This document shows, piece after piece, positions 7,081 to 15,573 of a DNA stretch of 64,000 bases. The DNA comes from Acidobacteriaceae bacterium. GTDB taxonomy: Bacteria > Acidobacteriota > Terriglobia > Terriglobales > Acidobacteriaceae. Below the pieces are notes generated by a model, which had not been told where the DNA came from, made no database searches, and saw only the letters and a program-made list of their open reading frames with translations. Position 1 is the first letter of the stretch. Each line of letters begins with the position of its first letter. The stretch covers positions 179,182 to 243,181 of the forward strand of contig JAOAPC010000018.1 in the NCBI GenBank assembly GCA_025462735.1, written 5' to 3'. The position numbers and the translations under genes were made by a program.

Positions 7081-9774
7081 ATGCCCACTTTCTACGACCG
7101 TTTCGTCGAATGCGCCGAGCGCTGGCCGCAGAACGTCGCTGTCGAGCTACAACGGCCGGATCGAATTGAAAGCTATAGTTACGCTGAGCTGCGACGTATG
7201 GCAGAAGCGATTGCCGCATGGGTGCGCGGACGCGGAATTGAGGCTGGCGCGAGAATCGCGATTTTGGCCGACAACCACCCGCGTTGGGTAGCGGCTTATC
7301 TTGGCATTATCGCGGCCGGCGGAACGACGGTGCCGCTCGACACCGCCTATCATGCGGATCAGGTTTCAAAGCTTCTGCGCGACAGTGGCGCTTCGGTGCT
7401 TATTTGCGATCAGAAGCATTTGGAAGTTGCGAGAGAGGTGGTGGCCGGCACCGACGTCGCCATCCTGCAGACCGAGGTAGATTTTGAAAACCTCTTCGCT
7501 CAAGTGGACAATCAATCCAGCAAAGACTTCCGACCCATTCCACGCCAACCCGACGATGTAGCGTCTCTGCTCTACACCTCCGGAACAACCGCCGATCCCA
7601 AAGGCGTGATGCTCACGCATGCCAACTTGCTTGCCGAAGCGGACGCGGTATTTGCTTGGGCGCACATTGGTCCAAACGACGCTATCTTGGGTGTCTTGCC
7701 CCTGTTTCACGTGCTCTCGCAGATGGCGAACTTGCTGTTGCCTTTGGTCGCCGGGACGCGTGTCGTTTATCTCTCGACGCTCAACACCACGGAACTGTTG
7801 CGGGCGCTGCGCGAAAGAAACGTGACCGCCTTTGCAGTAGTGCCGCAGTTTTTTAATCTCATCCACGAACGCATCTTCAAAGAGGTGCAGCAGCGCGGTG
7901 CGTTTGCCAGACTCGCGTTCAAATGGCTGACTCGACTCAACGTCTCTTGTAGAAAATTCGGGCTCAATCCCGGTCGTGTGTTTTTCCGCCGAATCCATGA
8001 GCTCTTCGGCCGGCGTATGCGGTATCTGGTCACCGGTGGATCGCGCTTCGATCCGCAGATCGCGCGGGATTTCTACTCGCTCGGCATCGATATCCTACAG
8101 GCCTATGGGCTCACGGAAACCTGCGGCGGAGCATTCGTCAATTCGCCTGGAGAAAACGTGATCGGTTCGGTCGGGAAACCGCTGAAGGGAGTTGAAGGCA
8201 AAATTGTTGATCTTCAACCTGCGGACGATGGCTTGCCCGCAAGCGGCGAAATCCTGATTCGCGGCCCCATTGTCATGAAAGGCTATTGGAACCGGCGCGA
8301 TGCCACAGCCGAAGTATTGAAAGACGGATGGCTTCACACCGGCGATCTCGGTTATTTTGATGAGCGTGGGAACTTATTTATCACCGGGCGCAAGAAAGAC
8401 GTCATCATCCTCGCCAATGGAAAAAATGTATATCCCGAAGAAATCGAAGCTCACTATTTGCAATCGCCGCTCATCAAGGAAATCTGCGTACTGGGGCTGG
8501 GAGACGGCGGATCTGAGAAGCTCTATGCCGTCATTACGCCGAATTTCGAAGTTCTGCGGCAACGCAAAATTGTGAACACGAGAGAAGTGATTCGATTCGA
8601 TGTCGAGGGATTGTCCGCCAAACTTCCTTCCACAAAAAGAATCGCAGGATACGAGATCTGGCAGGAAGACCTACCACGCACCAGCACCCGGAAATTAAAG
8701 CGCTTTGAAATCGAAAAGCGGGTCGGGGCAGGGAAGCACGATGGCGGTGGGGCTGAGCGCACGATCTCAAAGCCGCTCAGCGAGGAAGAAGCTTCATGGC
8801 TGGAACAACCCGACATTCAGCGCGCAATAAAAGTTATTCGCGAGTATTCGCCAAACCACCCTGAAAGGATTTCGCCTGCGGATAATCTGGAGCTTGATCT
8901 AGGACTGGATTCAATGCGGCGGGTCGAACTGCTGGTCGCGCTGGAGCACGAGCTGGGTGGTGATGTGGAGGAGGCACGGCTTGCTGATATTTACACGGTT
9001 CGTGAACTCGTCGATGCCGTACGCGAGAGCGTTGCTTCGGGAAAAAGTCCAGCCAAACAGTTTGCCGGATGGGGTGACGTGCTTCGCGAAGATCCCACAC
9101 AACCAGCAGTGCTTCGTATTACGAAGCCGAGGCCATTTACTGACCGTCTTATTTTTGTCCTGACGCGTCTGTTCAAAATGATCTGGAACATTTTTTCCGG
9201 AATCGAAATAGAAGGGCTCGATAATTTGCCGCGCGAGGGCTCTTTCCTTCTCTGCTCTAACCACCAGAGCTTCCTCGATCCCCTCCCACTGCTCTCCGTG
9301 CTTCCTTGGTGGTCTCTGAAGCGCACGTTTGCGGTCGGAACCAGCGAGATTTTCGGCTCGGGTAAGATGATGTGGGTGGCGAAGTTCCTTCGCGTGGTGG
9401 TAGTCGATCCCGACGCCCATCTGATTCCGGCAATGCGCGCTGGAGCCTATGGCCTGCGCCACGGAATGTCACTAATTATGTATCCGGAAGGCGAGCGCAG
9501 CATTGACGGCACTCCGAAGACCTTCAAAAAAGGAGCGGCGATTCTTTCGGTTCACCTGCAAGTCCCAATTGTTCCGATGGCAATTGATGGATTCTACGAA
9601 GCCTGGCCGCGCGGCAAGCCGTTTCAAAAATTCGCTCCCCTAAAAATGAAAATCGGCAAGCCCATGCTGCCGCCGCCTGAATCAGAGGGGTCAGAAGAAA
9701 CGTATGCGAAGCTGACGGCTGAGTTGAAAACGCGAGTGGTGGGCATGTGGGAGGACATCCGCTCTCACCACTGA
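7081..9774 (+). CDS. AMP-ligase / acyl-carrier / PlsC acyltransferase fusion
   Basis: From ATG 7081 the protein has 897 residues and three domains. Residues about 5-550 are an AMP-forming acyl-CoA synthetase-like adenylation domain: P-loop YTSGTTADPKG near 165, YGLTETCGG, GDLGYFDERGN, and a C-terminal catalytic Lys near 540 in PRTSTRKLKR. Residues about 575-650 are an acyl-carrier domain with phosphopantetheine serine S611 in GLDSMRR. Residues about 690-895 are a PlsC-type acyltransferase with NHxxxxD (N727-D733), YPEGERS and VPIVPMAI. The likely role is to activate a fatty acid, load it on the internal carrier and transfer it to a (lyso)phospholipid or related acceptor at the membrane. The order is reversed relative to E. 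coli Aas, which has the acyltransferase first and no carrier. The in-frame ATG at 7042 lies in repeat DNA and is not used here. Confidence 0.85.
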   Translation: MPTFYDRFVECAERWPQNVAVELQRPDRIESYSYAELRRMAEAIAAWVRGRGIEAGARIAILADNHPRWVAAYLGIIAAGGTTVPLDTAYHADQVSKLLRDSGASVLICDQKHLEVAREVVAGTDVAILQTEVDFENLFAQVDNQSSKDFRPIPRQPDDVASLLYTSGTTADPKGVMLTHANLLAEADAVFAWAHIGPNDAILGVLPLFHVLSQMANLLLPLVAGTRVVYLSTLNTTELLRALRERNVTAFAVVPQFFNLIHERIFKEVQQRGAFARLAFKWLTRLNVSCRKFGLNPGRVFFRRIHELFGRRMRYLVTGGSRFDPQIARDFYSLGIDILQAYGLTETCGGAFVNSPGENVIGSVGKPLKGVEGKIVDLQPADDGLPASGEILIRGPIVMKGYWNRRDATAEVLKDGWLHTGDLGYFDERGNLFITGRKKDVIILANGKNVYPEEIEAHYLQSPLIKEICVLGLGDGGSEKLYAVITPNFEVLRQRKIVNTREVIRFDVEGLSAKLPSTKRIAGYEIWQEDLPRTSTRKLKRFEIEKRVGAGKHDGGGAERTISKPLSEEEASWLEQPDIQRAIKVIREYSPNHPERISPADNLELDLGLDSMRRVELLVALEHELGGDVEEARLADIYTVRELVDAVRESVASGKSPAKQFAGWGDVLREDPTQPAVLRITKPRPFTDRLIFVLTRLFKMIWNIFSGIEIEGLDNLPREGSFLLCSNHQSFLDPLPLLSVLPWWSLKRTFAVGTSEIFGSGKMMWVAKFLRVVVVDPDAHLIPAMRAGAYGLRHGMSLIMYPEGERSIDGTPKTFKKGAAILSVHLQVPIVPMAIDGFYEAWPRGKPFQKFAPLKMKIGKPMLPPPESEGSEETYAKLTAELKTRVVGMWEDIRSHH

Positions 9775-9791
9775 CCACGTATCCCTCATCA

Positions 9792-10763
9792 TCACTTCGC
9801 CCTGGGGTGCGTCTGGTCGTAAACACTTAGCAAGTGCTTCATCGAGAGCTGGGTGTAACGCTGCGTCGTGGAAAGGCGTTCATGGCCGAGCATCTCCTGG
9901 ATAGCTCGCAGGTCGGCGCCTTCCTCGAGCATATGGGTGCCGAAGGCGTGCCGAAGAGTGTGGGGGTGGACGTCGGGCGAGAGACCTTTTGCGACCGCAA
10001 TTTTCTTAATGATCCGGCCTACGCTCCGAGTTGTGAGCCGCCCACCGCGTTGATTGATGACCAGGGCGGGTGTGTGCTTGTGCAATTCGGACAGTACGCC
10101 CTGGCGCCCGCGAAGGTAAGACGCCAGCGCGGATTTCACTGCATCTCCGAATGGAACGTAACGTTCCTTTTTTCCCTTGCCGCGAATCAGAATGGCCTCG
10201 GTGGTGAGGCGAATGTCGTCGACGTTGATTCCAACCAACTCCGAGTTGCGAATTCCGCAGCCGTACAGCAATTCGAGTATTAGGCGGTCGCGTTCGGGAA
10301 ACGACGCGATATCGGGCATGTCACCATCGAGAACCGAGTTCATCTCTTCCAGCGTCGGCACGCGGGGAAGCTTTTTCGGCAGTTTCGGAGTCGAAACCAG
10401 CGCCGCTGGATTCTGCTCGACAATTCCTTCCTGAGCGAGCCAGCGACAAAGCGAGCGAACCGCAGCCAGCGAACGCGCTACCGAAGTCTTGCCCAAATCT
10501 TTTTCATACAACTGCGAAAGAAAGCCGCGGATGGTGACGTGGTCGATCTCATTCCATTTTCGAGAGCCTACGTACTCAGCGAAGCACTCAAGATCTTGTT
10601 TGTAAGCCTTGATCGTATGCGGCGAGACATTCCGTTCGCGGAGGGAGCTAAGGAAACGTTCGGCCGCCTTCGCGACCTGAGTTGAATTTACCCTGCCCTG
10701 CTTTCTACGCGTCCGAGCCTGCCCTGAGCGCGGTCGAAGGGTGCCTCCGTGGTGAATGTTCAT
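9792..10763 (-). CDS. xerC: Tyrosine recombinase XerC-like
   Basis: The 323-residue tyrosine recombinase has an N-terminal SAM-like core-binding domain (about 30-115, SPHTIKAYKQDLECF) and a catalytic domain with R in GCGIRNSEL, K in RGKGKKERYVPF, HTLRHAFGTH, H in LGHERLSTTQRY, and the Tyr in TTQRYTQ. XerC/XerD-type enzymes resolve chromosome dimers at dif. Its ATG (10761-10763) directly follows the stop of the upstream xerD-like gene, so the pair is one operon. The first 24 residues (GGTLRPRSGQARTRRK) are encoded by a dispersed repeat and are absent from normal Xer proteins. No other start codon lies between that stretch and the conserved domain, so the extension is probably translated. Which of the two genes is the true XerC is by similarity only. 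Confidence 0.85.
   Translation of the reverse strand: MNIHHGGTLRPRSGQARTRRKQGRVNSTQVAKAAERFLSSLRERNVSPHTIKAYKQDLECFAEYVGSRKWNEIDHVTIRGFLSQLYEKDLGKTSVARSLAAVRSLCRWLAQEGIVEQNPAALVSTPKLPKKLPRVPTLEEMNSVLDGDMPDIASFPERDRLILELLYGCGIRNSELVGINVDDIRLTTEAILIRGKGKKERYVPFGDAVKSALASYLRGRQGVLSELHKHTPALVINQRGGRLTTRSVGRIIKKIAVAKGLSPDVHPHTLRHAFGTHMLEEGADLRAIQEMLGHERLSTTQRYTQLSMKHLLSVYDQTHPRAK
10708..10742. repeat. Dispersed repeat inside the xerC 5' end
   Basis: The segment contains GAGCCTGCCCTGAGCG and CGGTCGAAGG, the pattern of a widespread bacterial intergenic repeat that translates to TLRPRSGQAR-like peptides. Here it lies between the xerD stop and the conserved start of the xerC domain and is read in frame. 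A neighbouring CCCTGCCCTG (10691-10700) echoes part of it. Confidence 0.55.
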
Positions 10764-11681
10764 TTATCTCGCCTTCGCTCTCGGATGATGTTTCTGGTAC
10801 ACGCTCTTTAGTCGGTCGAGTGCAACATGCGTGTAAATCTGTGTCGTCGAGATGTCCGCGTGTCCGAGGATGGTTTGCACCGTGCGCAGGTCGGCCCCGT
10901 TCTCAACCATGTGTGTGGCGCAACTGTGGCGCAGCATGTGCGGCGACGCATGACGGCCCATTGTTCCTGAAGCTGCGCCTACCATTTGCCACACCCGCTG
11001 CCGTGTGATCTTCTTCGCGCCACGAGCGATGAACAAGACCGGAGAGTTTTTATCTCCAGCCAATTGTGGCCGCGACTCTTGCAGGTAAAGCGACAACGCC
11101 TCTTGCGCCGAGCGTCCGAGGGGAACGATGCGTTCCTTATCGCCTTTGCCGCGCACCAGAACGCAACCCATTTCAAGTTTCATGTCCTCGACTTTCAGCG
11201 ACACGACTTCTGAAACCCGCAGCGCGCCGGCATAAAACACCTCAAGCATCGCGCGATTTCGGATTGCCAGCACGCCAGAATCTTTATGCTCGGTCGTAGC
11301 ATCCGCGGTGAGCATCTGTTCGACTTCTTCCAGCGCCAGCGATTTGGGGAGCACCTTCCATTGTTTGGGAAGAGGAATGTTCAGCGTCGGATCGCGTTCG
11401 ATGCGCCTGTCGAGCAGCAGGAAGCGATACAGGTGCCGAATCGCGGAAAGCTTTCGAGCCACCGAGCGTGCGTCCACCGAGTTCGCGAACAACTGCTGGA
11501 TGAATCCCCGCACGTCCTCTTTACGCGCATTCAGCAGACTGCGTTTGCTGCGGTCAAGAAATGAAGCGAACTGCCCGATGTCTCTTTCATAGGCTTCAAC
11601 CGTGAGCGGGCCAAGCCCTTTTTCGACTTTCAAATAGTCGATGAACGAAGAGACAACGCGGGAATTGGTCTCCGGGGGCAC
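10764..11681 (-). CDS. xerD: Tyrosine recombinase XerD-like
   Basis: The 305 residues are the normal length for XerC/D. The N-terminal core-binding domain reads VEKGLGPLTVEAYERDIGQFASFL. The catalytic domain shows R in AGALRVSEVVSLK, K in RGKGDKERIVPL, SPHMLRHSCATH, LGHADISTTQIYTHV with the nucleophilic Tyr, and the C-terminal DRLKSVYQKHHPRAK helix used for partner contact. It would act with the adjacent xerC-like enzyme at dif, activated by FtsK. It is the first gene of the pair. Many bacteria keep xerC and xerD apart; here they are tandem, which suggests an ancient duplication or clustering. Confidence 0.88.
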   Translation of the reverse strand: MPPETNSRVVSSFIDYLKVEKGLGPLTVEAYERDIGQFASFLDRSKRSLLNARKEDVRGFIQQLFANSVDARSVARKLSAIRHLYRFLLLDRRIERDPTLNIPLPKQWKVLPKSLALEEVEQMLTADATTEHKDSGVLAIRNRAMLEVFYAGALRVSEVVSLKVEDMKLEMGCVLVRGKGDKERIVPLGRSAQEALSLYLQESRPQLAGDKNSPVLFIARGAKKITRQRVWQMVGAASGTMGRHASPHMLRHSCATHMVENGADLRTVQTILGHADISTTQIYTHVALDRLKSVYQKHHPRAKAR

Positions 11682-11767
11682 AAATCTAGTATGCGCGTTA
11701 TCGGACGTTGGGAGAAGTAAGAACCCGGATACCAGCCAGCCGTCGATTAGGCGTATCTACCTGGATT

Positions 11768-11807
11768 GTGTGTTTCTTTGTCCGTGCCGATCTCTGTTAA
11801 TCCGTGG
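11768..11807. repeat. Dispersed repeat overlapping the DUF72 gene 3' end
   Basis: Read on the minus strand it contains GGCCACGGATTAACAGAGAT followed by CGGCACGGACAAAGAAACAC, a pattern like the common CCACGGATT-AACACGGAT intergenic repeat. It supplies the last residues (TTATD) and stop codon of the DUF72 protein. Confidence 0.4.
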
Positions 11808-12525
11808 CCGTGGTCTTCGCCGCTTCTTTCAGCACGTCCACCGCGTAGATCGCTCCTTGCGGTGTTTCCTCATGTTTGAAATAAGCATATGTGTCGCGGC
11901 CGGCGGTCAGGTGCTCGTGCATGCGAGCGACCATGGCGCGGCGCTCTTCGGGACTGTACTCAGGTTTCCGATAACGGTAATAACAGAAGTCGGCGGTGAT
12001 CACATCCGGCGTGACCCGCCCTTCTGTTTCTGCAACACAAAGTGCGCGATTGTATTGCTTCAACAAAGAAAAGATTTCATCTGCGAACCAGGATTCGTTG
12101 CGAAACTCGAAGGCAACCTGCACGCCTCGGGGAATAGTCTTGAGAAAATCCTCCAGCAGCTTGGAATCAGCTTTCATATTTGGAGGCAACTGGAAGAGCA
12201 CAGGCCCAACCTTTCCCGCCCGCGCCAGCGGCTCAATCGTGGAAAGAAATCGCGGCAAGAACTCCTCGGTGTTCTTCAGTCGTTTGATATGTGTAATTAC
12301 CTGGTGTGCTTTGATTGAGAATCGAAAAGCGTCGGGAGTTTGCGCGATCCATTTTTGCGCGGTGGTGTCTTTCAGTAATTGGCGGAAAGTGAGATTTACT
12401 TCCACCGTGTTCAGCTGGCTGGCGTAGTAGGGAAGAAATTTCGTCTGCGCCAGTTTTTCCGGATAGAAGCCGGGCTTCCAACTCGGATATGCCCAACCGG
12501 AAGTGCCAACGAAAAGTTGCGCCAT
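11797..12525 (-). CDS. DUF72 (YecE-like) protein
   Basis: The protein has 242 residues. Family hallmarks are the opening LFVGTSGWAYPSWKPGFYP, NTVEVNLTFRQL, FRFSIKAHQVITHIKRL, VLFQLPPNMKAD, VAFEFRNESWF and YYRYRKPEYS, spread over a TIM-barrel-like fold. The biochemical function is unknown. It is cytoplasmic. It lies 33 bp downstream of the LigD-type polymerase gene in the same direction, so the two may be co-transcribed. The extreme C-terminus is encoded by a dispersed repeat. Confidence 0.88.
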   Translation of the reverse strand: MAQLFVGTSGWAYPSWKPGFYPEKLAQTKFLPYYASQLNTVEVNLTFRQLLKDTTAQKWIAQTPDAFRFSIKAHQVITHIKRLKNTEEFLPRFLSTIEPLARAGKVGPVLFQLPPNMKADSKLLEDFLKTIPRGVQVAFEFRNESWFADEIFSLLKQYNRALCVAETEGRVTPDVITADFCYYRYRKPEYSPEERRAMVARMHEHLTAGRDTYAYFKHEETPQGAIYAVDVLKEAAKTTATD

Positions 12526-12558
12526 TAGCAGGTCTCTGAAGATAGTTCTGCGCCCGAA

Positions 12559-13617
12559 TTATATCTTTTTGCGCAGCCTCTCCGGTGCCGAGCGTTTTCC
12601 GGTTTGCGGTTTCTTCGTGGCACCCAGCCGCTTTCGTCCGTTGCTTTGTGCCTGCGCGGCAATTTGCAAGCCGGTTGCAACCGCTTCTGCTTTTCCTTCG
12701 GCGATACCTGGCAGTTTCGGCAGCTTTTGTTTCAAGGTCAACAAAGGCGCGAACACGTCCCCCATTTTTTCGACTCGATCCAGCACTTGTTGTGACTCGA
12801 AGACGAGCAGGCTCGCGTCCTTCTTTTTTAATGTGTTCGCGACTTCATCCCATGTAACTGGCGTTGAAACAGTCGGGCGTTCCCGCGCGCGGAGAGCGTA
12901 AACGCTGATCGTGGTTTTGTGCTCGTCGTTCTGGCTCCAATCGACGAAGACCTTATTGGTGCGAATCGCCTTTTTCATGTCAGAGACGACCAGGTCGCGG
13001 TGTTCGTTTTCAAGCAATCGCGCCAGGGCATGAGCCAGGGGCTTGGTTTCGTCGTAACTGGTCTTAGTATTCAGCGGCACATAAATTTGCAGTCCCTTCG
13101 AACCGGATGTTTTTGGGAAACTCTCCAGCTTGAAGTGTTCAAAAATTGTTCGCAGCCAGAACGCGACCTGGCAGCACTGAATGATGTTTGCTGGAGGTCC
13201 GGGGTCGAGATCGAAAACTAGCGAGCGCGGGCAAGTTATATCTTGGGCCAGCGACAACGAAGGGTGTAGTTCAATCGCGGCCAGGTTTGCGACCCACACT
13301 AGCGTTGCCAGATCGTTGCACAGAATGTAATTCACGTCGCGCTGGTTGCCTTCGCTCCATATGGGCGCGGTCTTGACCCAATCGGGTCGATGCTTAGTGG
13401 CGTTCTTCTCAAAAAATGGCGGCTCGTTGACGCCGTTGGGATAACGCTTCAGAGTGAGTGGCTTATTTTTGAGATGTGGTACCAGTACCGGGGCGATACG
13501 CGCGTAATAATCGATGACTTGGCCCTTAGTGAATCCGGCAGCCGGGTAAAGCACCTTGTCAAGGTTGGTCAGTTTTAGCTGCTTGCCTTCAATTTCCACG
13601 ATGTGGTCCGCGCTCAA
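12559..13617 (-). CDS. LigD-type NHEJ polymerase/primase domain protein
   Basis: The 352-residue protein belongs to the archaeo-eukaryotic-primase-like polymerase domain of bacterial LigD. Seen motifs: LTNLDKVLYPAAGFTKGQVIDYYARIAPVL at the N-terminus, RYPNGV, catalytic acidic FDLDPG, SGSKGLQIYVPL, and VFVDWSQNDEHKTTISVYALRARERPTVSTPV. This domain fills and extends ends during Ku-dependent end joining. Here it stands alone, with neither ligase nor nuclease domain and with no ku gene in the window. The C-terminal tail (about 320-352) is Lys/Arg-rich (RKRLGATKKPQTGKR), which could aid DNA binding. recN lies 56 bp upstream in the same direction, giving a DNA-repair neighbourhood. Confidence 0.87.
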   Translation of the reverse strand: MSADHIVEIEGKQLKLTNLDKVLYPAAGFTKGQVIDYYARIAPVLVPHLKNKPLTLKRYPNGVNEPPFFEKNATKHRPDWVKTAPIWSEGNQRDVNYILCNDLATLVWVANLAAIELHPSLSLAQDITCPRSLVFDLDPGPPANIIQCCQVAFWLRTIFEHFKLESFPKTSGSKGLQIYVPLNTKTSYDETKPLAHALARLLENEHRDLVVSDMKKAIRTNKVFVDWSQNDEHKTTISVYALRARERPTVSTPVTWDEVANTLKKKDASLLVFESQQVLDRVEKMGDVFAPLLTLKQKLPKLPGIAEGKAEAVATGLQIAAQAQSNGRKRLGATKKPQTGKRSAPERLRKKI

Positions 13618-13673
13618 TGGGCTAGTTCCTCTCCTTACATGCTTGTGTTTGGATGCGGACTAAGGAAAGCAGG

Positions 13674-15359
13674 CTAAGCGTTGGCTTTGATCATTTGTTC
13701 CGCGTGCTTCAGGGACGTGTCAGTCAATTTAGCGCCGCTCAGCATTCTGGCGATCTCTTCCGTTCGTTCATCTCCACTGATCTCGCTGACGGTTGTTCGA
13801 GTACGTCCACCAGCTTCCTTTTTCAGAATGACGTAATGATGATCCGCGAAAGTTGCGATCTGCGGCAGGTGAGTGACGCAAATAATCTGATGAGAGCGCG
13901 CCAGTTCTTTCAGTTTGTTACCCACGGCTTCCGCGGCCCGGCCGCCAATGCCAGTGTCAATTTCATCAAACACCAGAGTGCGTTGGGCCTCAGTGCTACG
14001 TTTCTTAGCTGAACCTGATTCCACGCCGGCCTTCAGTGCCAGCATCACGCGCGAGAGTTCACCGCCGGACGCGATCTGATCGAGAGGACGCAGCGGCTCA
14101 CCGGGGTTGGTCGAAATCAGGTATTCAGCTTGATCGAAGCCTGACGCCGCCCAGTTGCTCTCTTCGTCCGTCCCACCGAGTTCGATCCGAAATTGTGATT
14201 TCATGGCCAGTTGGTTGATTTCGGTTTCAACCAGCTTTCCCAATTTCTTTGCGGCTTCATAACGCTTTTTGGAAATGATGCGGGCGTGCTCGAGATACTC
14301 ATCGCCAGCCTTCGTCAGTTGGTTTCGCAGTTGCTGCAGAATTTCATCCTTGTTCTCGATTTCCGACAGTTTCCGCGTAACATCGGCGCCGAGTTTGATC
14401 ACATCTTCCAGCGAGGGCCCATATTTGCGCTTGAGGCGATCAAGCAATGCCAGCCGGTCTTCAATTTCAGCTAGATGCTCAGGTGAGGACTCGATGCCGC
14501 CGGCATAATCACGCAAGCTGGCTCCTACGTCCTCAACGCTGATGCGAGCGGATTCAAGCGAGGCAAGGGCTTCTTGAAATTTCGGTTCGTAGCGGATTAG
14601 CTCTTCCACATGCTTTTGGGCGGAACGCAGCGAGGCCGAGGTCGAAGCTGCACCCTCGTAGAGGAGGTCGAACGCGTGCATGGCAGCGGCGTAAATCTTC
14701 TCCGCATTGGCTAGCACCCGCTTTTGGGCATCCAGACGCTCGTCCTCGCCAGGCTGGACCTTCGCGTCATCGATTTCGCGCTTTTGAAATGTCCAGAGAT
14801 CCACGAGGCGCAACCGTTCCTGTTCTCCCTGCTGAAGCTCGTCAATGCGCGACCTGATCTGCTTCCATTTATCAAATGCCTGTTGCAGTGATTCGAGCTG
14901 AGTGCCCGCATACTGATCGAGCAGATCTAGGCGCACCGCCGCATCGAACGAGACCAACGATTCATTCTGCGCGTGAATGGTGGCGATGTGCGGCGCGAGC
15001 TGCTTGAGCAGAGCGACGGTTGCAGGCTGGTTATTGACGAATACTCGGGCCTTGGCGGAAATTTCGCGGCGCAGGATGAGCCCGGCGTCGTCAGGGTCCA
15101 TGCCGTTATCTTCAAGGATGCGAGAAACGGCCTTTTCGGCGTCTGCTTCGACTTCGAATACCGCGGATATCACGGCGCGCTCCGCGCCGAAGCGGACCAC
15201 ATCCGGGGAAGCTTTTCCACCCAGGAGCAAAGCTAGGGCGTCGATCAACATGGACTTGCCCGCACCGGTTTCGCCAGTGAGAAGATTCAGTCCAGCCCCG
15301 AACTCGACCGCGACATTCTCGATGACCGCGAAGTTTTCAAGGCGCAGTTCGACCAGCAC
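13674..15359 (-). CDS. recN: DNA repair protein RecN
   Basis: An SMC-like ATPase for double-strand-break repair. It has Walker A GETGAGKSM near the N-terminus, a long central coiled coil (about 150-370), an ABC signature ASGGELSRVMLALK, Walker B LVFDEIDTGIGG, and VTHLPQIATFADHHYVI. The family start is LVELRLENFAVIENVAVEFG. A GTG at 15357-15359 with an upstream AGGA gives this start and a 561-residue protein, the usual length. An ATG 39 bases further upstream adds an atypical hydrophobic tail and is less likely. Neighbours downstream are a LigD-type polymerase and DUF72. No LexA-type box was identified. Confidence 0.92.
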   Translation of the reverse strand: MLVELRLENFAVIENVAVEFGAGLNLLTGETGAGKSMLIDALALLLGGKASPDVVRFGAERAVISAVFEVEADAEKAVSRILEDNGMDPDDAGLILRREISAKARVFVNNQPATVALLKQLAPHIATIHAQNESLVSFDAAVRLDLLDQYAGTQLESLQQAFDKWKQIRSRIDELQQGEQERLRLVDLWTFQKREIDDAKVQPGEDERLDAQKRVLANAEKIYAAAMHAFDLLYEGAASTSASLRSAQKHVEELIRYEPKFQEALASLESARISVEDVGASLRDYAGGIESSPEHLAEIEDRLALLDRLKRKYGPSLEDVIKLGADVTRKLSEIENKDEILQQLRNQLTKAGDEYLEHARIISKKRYEAAKKLGKLVETEINQLAMKSQFRIELGGTDEESNWAASGFDQAEYLISTNPGEPLRPLDQIASGGELSRVMLALKAGVESGSAKKRSTEAQRTLVFDEIDTGIGGRAAEAVGNKLKELARSHQIICVTHLPQIATFADHHYVILKKEAGGRTRTTVSEISGDERTEEIARMLSGAKLTDTSLKHAEQMIKANA

Positions 15360-15406
15360 GGCTGTCCTGGAAAGAAGAAGTTGAGCGCAGGATAGCACGA
15401 AAAAGC

Positions 15407-15533
15407 AGTGGCTAGTGGTTAGTTGTCAGTGGACAGTTAGTAGTATGGGTTTCAGGTGATCACCAGTGCCAGGAAGTGCGGCCCTCGCCAGCACGACCCG
15501 ATCATTGTGGAGATACGGGCGTCCTGGCCCGTA
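15407..15533. repeat. Intergenic repeat cluster upstream of recN
   Basis: Bases 15407-15445 have a low-complexity TAGTGGTTAGTTGTCAGTGG pattern. Bases 15507-15533 are a third copy of the REP-like palindrome also found at 339-417 (ACGGGC / GCCCGT arms around GTCCTG). Nothing coding is visible between recN and lspA. Confidence 0.5.
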
Positions 15534-15573
15534 TAACTCGATGCCTTGTGCTCAAATAGTTAGCTGGCTGTTG

